64,000 nucleotides of DNA, taken from the NCBI GenBank assembly GCA_002373975.1, contig DFKZ01000039.1, positions 25,607 to 89,606 of the forward strand, in the 5' to 3' direction. Shown here piece after piece: positions 1 through 6,897 of this stretch (position 1 is the first letter of the stretch; each line of letters starts with the position of its first letter). Below the pieces are notes generated by a model, which saw only the letters and a program-made list of their open reading frames with translations, ran no database searches and had not been told where the DNA came from. This stretch comes from Lachnospiraceae bacterium UBA3632 (lineage in GTDB: Bacteria > Bacillota > Clostridia > Lachnospirales > Lachnospiraceae). Made by a program: the position numbers and the translations under genes.

Positions 1-275
1 ATCTGGTAACCGGGCCTGGTGGACTCTCCGCCTATGTCGATGATATCCGCTCCCTCATATATCATTCTCTCTACGTGATCAAGCGCGGCTTCCCGGTTGA
101 TGTAATACCTGTCCTCTGTCTGTCTGGTGCCGGTGGGATCTGCCGAAAGGAGCCTTCCGCCGGTCCTTTTGCTGTAAAAGCGGCCTCCGTCAGAGAAAGA
201 ATCGGGTGTTACGTTCAGCACGCCCATAATAAAGCTTTTATTCTCGGTATCAAACTCTTTTCCGCCGATTATCAT
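1..275 (-). CDS. folP: dihydropteroate synthase, N-terminal part (cut by window edge)
   Basis: FolP condenses pABA with the pterin pyrophosphate in folate synthesis. The reading frame starts at an ATG (273-275) with a GGAGG ribosome site about 9 bases upstream. It runs off the window start after about 91 codons. Near residue 17 it has the family motif IMGVLNVTPDSFSDGG. Near the cut end it has the second hallmark, ADIIDIGGESTRPG. Between these motifs lies a stretch containing RTGGRLLSADPTGTRQTED, which looks longer than the usual loop. folE and folC lie just upstream on the same strand, so the gene closes a folate operon. Only the N-terminal third is visible. Confidence 0.93.
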   Translation of the reverse strand, partial: MIIGGKEFDTENKSFIMGVLNVTPDSFSDGGRFYSKRTGGRLLSADPTGTRQTEDRYYINREAALDHVERMIYEGADIIDIGGESTRPGYQ

Positions 276-331
276 GTCCGAAACCTCCAGATTAGTATTT
301 TACAAAACCAAATAATGCGGGTGATGCAGCG

Positions 332-889
332 TCAGCCCATTTTAAGGAGTGAATAGAACTGCTCCCGCAGATCGTCCCTTACCGCAAAAGCTCCTCTTGT
401 CGCAACAGTGACTGTCTTGGAGCCCGGCTTTTTGACACCACGCATTGTCATGCAGGTGTGCTCAGCCTCCAGAACGACCATCACGCCCTCGGGGGAGAGA
501 TTGTCCATGATAGCGTCCGCTATCTGTCCGCACATGCGCTCCTGCACCTGAAGCCTCTTGGCAAACACCTCAACCGTGCGCGCCAGCTTACTGATTCCAA
601 CCACTTTTCCCTTGGGGATATAAGCTATATGGGCCTTTCCGAAAAACGGCATCATATGGTGCTCACAGAGAGAGTAAAATGTAATATCCTTTTCCACCAC
701 CATCTCGCTGTCCGGAACGGTGAATACTCTTGAAAGGATCTTCGCAGGGTCCTGATCATAACCGCTGCATATTTCTTCATACATCCGTGCGATCCTCTCG
801 GGAGTGTCCTTAAGTCCCTCTCTGGATACATCTTCCCCTATCCCTTCGAGCAAAAGTTCTATTGCCTGTTTAATCTTTTCCTGATCCAT
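332..889 (-). CDS. folE: GTP cyclohydrolase I
   Basis: This enzyme converts GTP to dihydroneopterin triphosphate, the first step of tetrahydrofolate synthesis. The 185-residue protein has the usual length for the short bacterial form. The zinc site is intact: C75 and H78 lie in SLCEHHMMPF and C146 in EAEHTCMTMRGV. The GTP-binding region around residues 99-121 (ISKLARTVEVFAKRLQVQER) is also present. The ATG at 889 has a GGAG site 8-9 bases upstream. It lies 15 bases after folC and before folP, consistent with one folate transcript. Confidence 0.97.
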   Translation of the reverse strand: MDQEKIKQAIELLLEGIGEDVSREGLKDTPERIARMYEEICSGYDQDPAKILSRVFTVPDSEMVVEKDITFYSLCEHHMMPFFGKAHIAYIPKGKVVGISKLARTVEVFAKRLQVQERMCGQIADAIMDNLSPEGVMVVLEAEHTCMTMRGVKKPGSKTVTVATRGAFAVRDDLREQFYSLLKMG

Positions 890-904
890 TTTGCTGCTCC
901 GAAA

Positions 905-2209
905 TCAATACTTTTTATTCTTCCCGGCGATCACCTTGCTGATCTCACCCAGAAACGAAAGGGATCCGAATATGATGATCACTCCGTCTTTGCCCGCCAT
1001 AAGCAGGGCGAGCTCGCATGCCTCCTGAAGCGAATCGGCGGCGGTCACATTTTGGTTAAATCTTCCCGCTGTCTGTGCCAGCTCTATTGCCGACATGGCT
1101 CTGGGGTTATGCGGTGTAACTGTAAATATGCATTCTGCTTTTCCGGCAGTGTGCATGCACACTTTTTCAACTTCCTTATCCCCCAGCATCCCCATGATAT
1201 ATATTATCCGTCTCCCGGAAAAATACCTGTCTATCGACTCAGCGAGCCTTACGGCTGCCTCCTCGTTATGAGCTCCGTCAAGGATCGCGCAGGGCTTTTG
1301 TGAGATGACCTGAAACCTTGCAAATATCTGCATTTTCTCAAGTCCCTCGTAAACAGCACTGTCTTTTATTGTGAAGCCTCTTTTTCTTAAAGCTTTTACC
1401 GCCTCTATAGCCAGTGCAGCATTTTTAAGCTGATATTTTCCGGTGACGGAAAGCTTTAATCTCTTGTATCCGCCGTAATTAAAGGTCTGCGTAAAGCTGT
1501 GGGCAGAGGACTTGTCCTCTATCATATCCTCTTTTACAACGGTTAGCTCGCTTTCCTTTTGGGCCGCTGCTTTTTCTATTACCCCGGCGGCTTCGGGATG
1601 CTGAAGCGCCGATACCACAGGGCAGCCTTCCTTGATGATCCCCGCCTTCTGATATGCTATCTTTTCCAGCGTGTCCCCAAGAAAGGACATATGATCAAAG
1701 CTTACCGATGCGATGACCGAAAGCTCGGGAGATTCGATCACATTAGTTGCATCGAGGAGGCCTCCCATGCCGGTCTCAATAACTGCAAAATCGCATTTTT
1801 TCTCTTTAAAATACCAAAAGGCAAGCGCGGTTTCTGCTTCAAAAGCGGAAGGGAGTTCCTTATTTTCCTTTTCCATGAGGGAGATCTTCTCCCTGATAAG
1901 AGCCACGCCCTCTGTAAGGTCTTTTTCGGAGATCTTTCTGTCTCCGACCGCAAACCTTTCCCGATATTCAAGCACAGCAGGTGATGTGTACTTTCCGACA
2001 CGATAACCCGCCGATTTAAGTATCTCCGCGATAAAAGAAAGGGTGGACCCTTTGCCGTTGGTTCCCGCCACATGGATCATGCGCACAGCAGTCTGCGGGT
2101 TCCCCAGCGCCTCGAGAAGGGATGCTATCCTCTCGAGCCCCGGCGTGATCTTACCGCCCTTGAGGGACGTAATATATTCAATTGCCTCCCTGCACTGAGC
2201 CTGCGACAT
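905..2209 (-). CDS. folC: bifunctional folylpolyglutamate synthase / dihydrofolate synthase
   Basis: FolC adds glutamate to dihydropteroate and to folates, using ATP. The 434-residue protein has the Mur-ligase-type P-loop GTNGKGST at residues 49-56. It also has the ETGMGGLLDATN segment and a C-terminal ligase domain beginning near ILDGAHNEEA. Length and order fit the family. The ATG directly abuts the TAA of the preceding DUF1653 gene (no spacing), so the two are probably translationally coupled. folE follows 15 bases downstream. Confidence 0.96.
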   Translation of the reverse strand: MSQAQCREAIEYITSLKGGKITPGLERIASLLEALGNPQTAVRMIHVAGTNGKGSTLSFIAEILKSAGYRVGKYTSPAVLEYRERFAVGDRKISEKDLTEGVALIREKISLMEKENKELPSAFEAETALAFWYFKEKKCDFAVIETGMGGLLDATNVIESPELSVIASVSFDHMSFLGDTLEKIAYQKAGIIKEGCPVVSALQHPEAAGVIEKAAAQKESELTVVKEDMIEDKSSAHSFTQTFNYGGYKRLKLSVTGKYQLKNAALAIEAVKALRKRGFTIKDSAVYEGLEKMQIFARFQVISQKPCAILDGAHNEEAAVRLAESIDRYFSGRRIIYIMGMLGDKEVEKVCMHTAGKAECIFTVTPHNPRAMSAIELAQTAGRFNQNVTAADSLQEACELALLMAGKDGVIIIFGSLSFLGEISKVIAGKNKKY

Positions 2210-2668
2210 TTACTTGCGAAGCCTGCTTCCTTCATAGCGCTCCCTTATAAGAAGCGACTTTTTGAGAGATTCGTACTTGGTGTTAACATCCCCTTCGGGA
2301 AGAGAGATATCTACGGCAAAAGCCATGGTGGTAACCTTTTCTTCGGTGAGCCTCGGCTTCATATCTATGAGTATCTTGAGCTTTTCTTCATAAGTGGTGC
2401 TGTCAAGAAACGCATCAACTTCCGGGTCGAGCACAAACTCATCCTTAACAAGCTCAAAGCGCATGCTCTGCTCCGCATCGGGATACTTCTCCCTGTCGAC
2501 TGTGCTCATAAACATATCAAGAGGCCTGGCATATATTTTGCTCTCATCATCCACCGACTGGTAGATAACCAGCTTTTCGCCCGTCTCGGTGTGCTCTGCG
2601 ATATTGAGAATGCGGTACATATTCCCTTTAAAATGTCTGTATATTTCTTGTGATTTAGGAATGTCCAT
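2210..2668 (-). CDS. DUF1653 domain protein
   Basis: The 152-residue protein starts with a DUF1653 domain, recognised by the pattern YRHFKGNMYRILNIAEHTET followed by VIYQS and IYARPLDMF. The domain is a small beta-rich fold, and I know of no proven function. The C-terminal half (about residues 75-152) is charged and less recognisable. The ATG is preceded by GGAAGG. The stop codon abuts the folC start, so it is likely the first gene of the folate operon, but a folate role is only inferred from position. Confidence 0.75.
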   Translation of the reverse strand: MDIPKSQEIYRHFKGNMYRILNIAEHTETGEKLVIYQSVDDESKIYARPLDMFMSTVDREKYPDAEQSMRFELVKDEFVLDPEVDAFLDSTTYEEKLKILIDMKPRLTEEKVTTMAFAVDISLPEGDVNTKYESLKKSLLIRERYEGSRLRK

Positions 2669-2826
2669 ACTTTTCCTTCCCTACCCGGATGCGTCATTTC
2701 CGGCCTGTTTAAACCGGCTCTCACAAAAAAGGGTACATTAAAGACAGTATAACTCAAATCGTCGTTTTTTTCCATTATTTAACTCAAAAATGTCCCATCC
2801 GAAGACGAGACATTTTCAATGGTTTT

Positions 2827-3210
2827 TCAATCATAAACAATGCACACTTCACAGCCTGTCAGATCCCGTCCCAGCGTTTCCAGGCTCTCGGAAAATGTAT
2901 CCTTCTCGGCATCCGAAAGCGATGCAAACCTTCTATGATGGATCAGCGCGGTGTAGGTCCTCTCCCCGTCTTTTAAAGAGATATAAGTGAGCGTTATTCC
3001 GGCATTTTCATAGCCTTTCTCTTCGAGATAATCCCTCAGAGAAGCCTTATACTCACCGGCCAACTCCCTGAAAGCTTCGTCCTCCAGCTTCTCGTTCCTG
3101 CTCTCTCCCGCCCTGCATACCGCAGGCACTGCCGCTATGACAATGCAGATCACCAGAAATGTGGTCAGTATCCCGCAGATGATCGCTGTGATGTTTGATG
3201 TTTTTTTCAT
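2827..3210 (-). CDS. small membrane-anchored extracytoplasmic protein, unknown function
   Basis: The 127-residue protein has one hydrophobic segment (about residues 8-32) followed by a charged domain with roughly four predicted strands and helices. The segment could be an uncleaved signal anchor or a cleaved signal peptide. I recognise no family. Two cysteines near the C-terminus (GCEVC) might form a disulfide. The ATG has a GGAGG site 9 bases upstream. The 136-base gap behind it toward the phosphotransferase gene contains a short CCTCTT/AAGAGG palindrome, so the gene may have its own promoter. Confidence 0.6.
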   Translation of the reverse strand: MKKTSNITAIICGILTTFLVICIVIAAVPAVCRAGESRNEKLEDEAFRELAGEYKASLRDYLEEKGYENAGITLTYISLKDGERTYTALIHHRRFASLSDAEKDTFSESLETLGRDLTGCEVCIVYD

Positions 3211-3345
3211 ATCCGTGATCCTCCCTTGATTACTTTTTATAAGTCAAGTATATCAATTTTGAGGGATATATTTTCCTCTTAAAGAGGAATCACGTTTTTT
3301 ATAGCTTTTATTTTCGGTGGTCCCGAAAGTGTACATAGGATATTT

Positions 3346-4290
3346 TCAGTTTTCCGGCCACTTGTTTTGAAGCAGTTCTTTCGCCCTCTTCAGCCTGTAT
3401 CCGGGATATTTTTCTTTAAAGTGTTTATTATCCGAGATGGCATCCGTATAGTATCTAAGCGCCAGCTCAAAACATATCTTGTCGAATGCTCCCGGAACAA
3501 GATCCGTTATATTTTCATCCGTGCGGGAAGCGCTTATGTATCCTTCCATAAGCGCTTTTGCCCCCCGGATATCAAGCTTTCCGTCCTTAATGCATGCAGA
3601 TCTTATACAGTCTGCGATCTCCTCGGAAACGGAGCCTTCCATCACGGTATCCCAGTCAAGGAATCCAGCCACTTTTCCTTCTCTGAAGATCATGTTAGAG
3701 ATCTTGGCGTCACCGTGAACAACCGACTTTGATCCCGTATCGAAAGACGATATTTCCGCCATTTTTCTGCGGATCTTTTCTTCAACATCCGCATCCCTGC
3801 TGCCCTCGCAAAGGCCGTCTCCCCTGATGGTGTTTACATACTGTTCGTAATAATATCCCAGATCATGCAAGTGAGGATATACAGGTTTCGGAGCTTCCGG
3901 CAGCTTTTCCAGCGCGGCATGAATCCTTCCCAGCCCTTCCCCGCAGGCATGGCACTGCGCTTCTGACAGCGGAGCGCTCAGGATTTCCCCTTCAATATAC
4001 GGATACATTCTCCAGCTGTTCCCATCAGAGTCCGAAACGAAAGATTTACCTCCACTGTCTCTGATCCATATCGGGAAAAGCATGTTTTCCCGTTCACAGA
4101 TTTTTGAATAGAGTCCGTAATTGTATTCCAGCTTCGCAGGATCCATCTTTTTCTGAAGCCGCTGAAGCACGTATTTTCCGGAACCTGTTTCAACAATAAA
4201 AGTATCGTTGATATTGCCCAGCCCAAGGGAAACTACAGACCTGACGTCTCCCTCCGTAAACCGACCGGATATTTCTTTTGCGGATACCAT
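3346..4290 (-). CDS. aminoglycoside-phosphotransferase-fold kinase, NahK-like
   Basis: The 314-residue protein has the APH/choline-kinase fold: an N-lobe with YVLQRL (lysine-poor, as in this subfamily), the catalytic loop HGDAKISNM at 192-200 and the metal-binding DWD at 212-214. The C-terminal ICFELALRYYTDAI segment resembles the N-acetylhexosamine 1-kinase (NahK) branch, which phosphorylates N-acetylhexosamines from host or plant glycans. That substrate is an inference. No antibiotic-modifying role is suggested by context. It is a single gene with spacers on both sides. Confidence 0.72.
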   Translation of the reverse strand: MVSAKEISGRFTEGDVRSVVSLGLGNINDTFIVETGSGKYVLQRLQKKMDPAKLEYNYGLYSKICERENMLFPIWIRDSGGKSFVSDSDGNSWRMYPYIEGEILSAPLSEAQCHACGEGLGRIHAALEKLPEAPKPVYPHLHDLGYYYEQYVNTIRGDGLCEGSRDADVEEKIRRKMAEISSFDTGSKSVVHGDAKISNMIFREGKVAGFLDWDTVMEGSVSEEIADCIRSACIKDGKLDIRGAKALMEGYISASRTDENITDLVPGAFDKICFELALRYYTDAISDNKHFKEKYPGYRLKRAKELLQNKWPEN

Positions 4291-4385
4291 AGGTTTTCCT
4301 TTTCTCGTGACTATTTAAGTGTCATATGTCTGAAATACATCATATCATAAATCGTAAATATCAGCTGTTTTATTGTTTTTAGGTA

Positions 4386-4427
4386 TAAAAAAGTCCGAAA
4401 ACCTTGACCAAACAAGGTTTCGGACTA
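4386..4427 (-). terminator. Rho-independent terminator of tRNA-Pro
   Basis: On the minus strand, directly after the tRNA, a 14-15 bp stem (arms AGTCCGAAACCTTG and its complement, one bulge) with a six-base loop is followed by a run of six T. This is a canonical intrinsic terminator. Confidence 0.9.
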
Positions 4428-4429
4428 AA

Positions 4430-4504
4430 TCGGAGTGGCGGGATTCGAACTCGCGACCTCCGCCTCCCTAAGACGGCGCTCTAACCAAGCTGAGCCACAC
4501 CCCG
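4430..4504 (-). tRNA. tRNA-Pro (anticodon AGG)
   Basis: A complete cloverleaf folds on the minus strand. The acceptor stem pairs CGGGGTG with CACTCCG (one G-U), with discriminator A73. The D-arm is GCTC/GAGC. The anticodon stem is CCGTC/GGCGG with loop TTAGGGA, and the T-arm is GCGAG...CCCGC-type with TTCGAAT. Positions 34-36 read A-G-G, so it decodes CCU, and CCC and CCA as well if A34 is deaminated to inosine. CCA is not encoded. An A34 proline tRNA is uncommon in bacteria. Confidence 0.93.
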
Positions 4505-4518
4505 AAACAACAATGAGA

Positions 4519-4547
4519 ATGTTATCATAAAGAGCGCCTAAATGCAA
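4519..4547 (-). promoter_or_regulatory. promoter of tRNA-Pro
   Basis: On the minus strand TTGCAT (4542-4547) and TAACAT (4519-4524) are 17 bases apart and place a start site a few bases before the tRNA. They match the sigma-A consensus at 4 and 4 of 6 positions. Confidence 0.55.
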
Positions 4548-4580
4548 GGACTTTTTTTATTTTTTCTAATTCTTTTGAAA

Positions 4581-4684
4581 CAATGCGTCGCAAAGTACGC
4601 AACGCATTGCGCAATGGCTTCGCCTTAGAAAGCGCGTTAATGCATCGCGCTTTCTATCAGCATCATAAAAGACATGATGCTGAT
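4581..4684. repeat. multi-hairpin intergenic repeat cluster, copy 1
   Basis: Three long perfect or near-perfect palindromes lie side by side. The hairpin at 4581-4609 has loop AAAGTAC; its 11 bp stem contains one mismatch. The hairpin at 4627-4655 has 10 bp arms AGAAAGCGCG and loop TTAATGCAT. The hairpin at 4656-4684 has 11 bp arms ATCAGCATCAT and loop AAAAGAC. Loop sequences and spacer resemble the tandem element at 34.6 kb, although the stems differ. The cluster begins 5 bases after the TAG of the small zinc-ribbon gene on the minus strand. No coding potential is seen. Confidence 0.8.
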
Positions 4685-4689
4685 TGCTT

Positions 4690-4908
4690 CTAGTCAAAAT
4701 CGAACTTATCAAACCTCTTATGCATAGCACCGTAGCGGATCCTTACCAGCTCGTTAAATTCAAGCACTTCCTTTTCCGTTCCGCGGTACTGGCATCTTAT
4801 GCAGCTGTAAATGCCTGTGTCCTTGTTGTAGAACATATCTATATCGAGGTCTCTCATAAAACATGAGGGACAGCGGTAATTCAATTTGCCTTTGCCAAGT
4901 TGAGCCAT
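4690..4908 (-). CDS. small zinc-ribbon protein
   Basis: The 72-residue protein contains CPSC (about residues 13-16) and CIRC (about 36-39), a typical four-cysteine zinc ribbon. A charged, aromatic-rich tail follows. It starts with ATG and has a GGAGGT site 9 bases upstream. It overlaps the 3' end of the preceding gene by 28 bases in another frame, so translation is probably coupled. Function unknown; it may bind nucleic acid or protein. Confidence 0.72.
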   Translation of the reverse strand: MAQLGKGKLNYRCPSCFMRDLDIDMFYNKDTGIYSCIRCQYRGTEKEVLEFNELVRIRYGAMHKRFDKFDFD

Positions 4909-6740
4909 GTCGAGAATACCTCCTTATCCGAAATCTTTTTTGTGATCCCAAGCTTGAACATAGGGGAGAATGCATATCCTTCTTCGATGTATCCGGCGGC
5001 CGCAGCATCGGTGGTCATAGAGACAAAGGTCTCTATTGCGGGTATGGTTGCACTCACTTCCTTCACATTCTCCACCTTTGCATCACGGCAGCGATACTCA
5101 TAATCAATGCTTTCCGTGCTGTCCCCCACTGCCTTAAGGGTGATACCCGTCATATCCTCAGGGTACTCTGTCGTTCCGTAGCAGGCGGTCATATATTCGT
5201 CAATGATAACCTCTGCGGAAGGATCGCTCATTTCAAGGATATTTCTTTCGATCCGGATATTGGATGAACCCTCCTCGAAATACTCTTTGGTCTGAAGCTT
5301 CAGTGTGAGATCCCTGAATTCTATCGTTACCGGATCAAGGGTGATGATACGGTTTTTCTTTCCGTTTATCTCTTCTTCCGAAAAATGTGCATGGGTGGGA
5401 GTGAGGCAAAGGTCTACCTCTTCCCCTTTGTACTTAAGCTTTGCGCTGCGGACAGTGCCCGCTCCCGCATAGTGGGTAAAGTATCCCGCACGGTATTTTT
5501 CCTGGATAAGGAAGGGATAGGAAGCATCCTGCACATGTTTGGTGCCGATTCCCACAGGCCATTCAAGCTTGGCAGCATAAGGGCGAAGATCCACGATGGC
5601 GCCGCCCTGATCCATATTCACACAGGCTCTCATGTAGGGGTCGCAATACCAGAAAAGCTGCTTGTCCGATCCGTAGAGAATGTCTCTCCAGAGTGCGCAC
5701 TCCGGCTCGTTGTAATTGCCGCCGTTTACGCCTTTCTTCTCGCGGTAATGATCCGCAAACTCGCTCATGGTCATATCTATGAGCTTTCCCTGCTTTTTGA
5801 GATCACCGTAATACTTGCACCCGTCACTGTAGGATTTGTAAAGAAGCTCATAGGGCTGCTCCCAACGTCCGGCCTTGTTCATCCAGCCGGGGCCGACAAA
5901 CATCATGTTGTAGGCATATCCGTTATTGTATTTTTCAAGATCCCTGTACTGATCGATAAGATTATACAGGTAGGGGAATTCCCATGTCTTGGTATCGTAG
6001 ATCATACCGCGAAGCACATTCTGAGGATGCGTTCCGAAGTTTGATCCGTTACCGTCGTAGCAGGCAATAAGGTCCCTTGAAAGATGAGGGATCGCAACGA
6101 TCCCCGAGTCCTCTTCCCTGTTTGCGGCGGGAGCATGGGTGTTCTGTTTCGAAGGGATCCATGGAGCCCACGGACCGCCGTCAAAAAGTGTATACCAGGA
6201 ATTATTGCAGGTGTGATATGCCTTCGGGCCTTCCTCCCAGCAGGTGGCAACGGCACATTTAACCATGGGGTACTCTGCTTTTATGAAGTTGATAAGGTCC
6301 GCATCCATATAGTAGGATCCGGTGGATTCGGGATAAAATCCGAAACGCTCCCTGAACTTTCCGAATACGTCACGGACTATCTTCTTTTTATCCTCCATGG
6401 AGAACATCCAGATGCAGAAGTCCTTTGTCTTGTATTTTTCACGGAACTGCTCGCAGGGAAGCCCCAGAAGTGAGAGGGCGATCTCGTCCCCAAACTCATC
6501 ATGATCATGCTTTGCTATCTCTACAGCCTCATCATTAAAGAGTGAAGCGTAGGTCATCTGGATGGTGACCTTAAGCCCGTTTTCATGTGCAAGACGCTGC
6601 TGAGTCTTGAAGATATCAAGCGATTCTCCGATAAGAACCTTATCTCCGATATCCTCCTCTTTGCCCTGCCCGGTAACGGTAGCCGAATACTCCGGCACCA
6701 TTTCGGGACGGTGTATGACATTTAGAATGAATTTGTCCAT
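4881..6740 (-). CDS. uncharacterised carbohydrate-type protein with a barrel-like N-terminal domain
   Basis: The 619-residue cytoplasmic protein has no signal peptide. I chose the ATG at 6740 because AAGGAG lies 6 bases upstream. The frame stays open further upstream, but that stretch carries the promoter and operators. The N-terminal 300 residues have features of a polysaccharide deacetylase or GH38/57-type barrel, such as HDHDEFGDEIALSLLG and FYPESTGSYYMDADLI. The rest looks beta-rich. It may belong to the DUF3863/DUF3864 type, but I could not verify this. LacI-type operators upstream support a sugar-responsive role. Confidence 0.68.
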   Translation of the reverse strand: MDKFILNVIHRPEMVPEYSATVTGQGKEEDIGDKVLIGESLDIFKTQQRLAHENGLKVTIQMTYASLFNDEAVEIAKHDHDEFGDEIALSLLGLPCEQFREKYKTKDFCIWMFSMEDKKKIVRDVFGKFRERFGFYPESTGSYYMDADLINFIKAEYPMVKCAVATCWEEGPKAYHTCNNSWYTLFDGGPWAPWIPSKQNTHAPAANREEDSGIVAIPHLSRDLIACYDGNGSNFGTHPQNVLRGMIYDTKTWEFPYLYNLIDQYRDLEKYNNGYAYNMMFVGPGWMNKAGRWEQPYELLYKSYSDGCKYYGDLKKQGKLIDMTMSEFADHYREKKGVNGGNYNEPECALWRDILYGSDKQLFWYCDPYMRACVNMDQGGAIVDLRPYAAKLEWPVGIGTKHVQDASYPFLIQEKYRAGYFTHYAGAGTVRSAKLKYKGEEVDLCLTPTHAHFSEEEINGKKNRIITLDPVTIEFRDLTLKLQTKEYFEEGSSNIRIERNILEMSDPSAEVIIDEYMTACYGTTEYPEDMTGITLKAVGDSTESIDYEYRCRDAKVENVKEVSATIPAIETFVSMTTDAAAAGYIEEGYAFSPMFKLGITKKISDKEVFSTWLNLAKAN

Positions 6741-6781
6741 AAACTGCTCCTTATCACGATCGGTTAGTTGATCCCGAACCC

Positions 6782-6809
6782 GCGCAACAGCAGTTGCGCA
6801 ATCGGTTGC
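6782..6809. promoter_or_regulatory. two overlapping LacI-family-type operators
   Basis: A perfect 7-4-7 inverted repeat (GCGCAAC-AGCA-GTTGCGC, 6782-6799) overlaps a second palindrome, GCAATCGGTTGC (6798-6809, 10 of 12 symmetric). Both share the GCAA/TTGC half-sites with central CG typical of LacI/GalR operators. They lie just downstream of the predicted transcription start of the 4881-6740 gene, the classic position for repression. No LacI-type gene is in the window. Confidence 0.7.
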
Positions 6810-6818
6810 TCTATTGTG

Positions 6819-6847
6819 ATTATAGTCTTTCCCTTCACCCATGTCAA
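6819..6847 (-). promoter_or_regulatory. consensus sigma-A promoter for the 4881-6740 gene
   Basis: On the minus strand TTGACA (6842-6847) and TATAAT (6819-6824) are separated by exactly 17 bases, a perfect match. The predicted start near 6812 falls at the edge of the LacI-type operators. Confidence 0.85.
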
Positions 6848-6897
6848 CCCCGCCGGACATAAAATGATCTCCGATCTTTAAATATGATCGCAATGCT

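Noticed and set aside
3346..4290. Aminoglycoside resistance gene
   Set aside because: The NahK-like C-terminus and lack of resistance context favour a sugar kinase.
6741..6893. N-terminal extension of the 4881-6740 gene
   Set aside because: The stretch contains the promoter and operators and an internal ATG with a good ribosome site.
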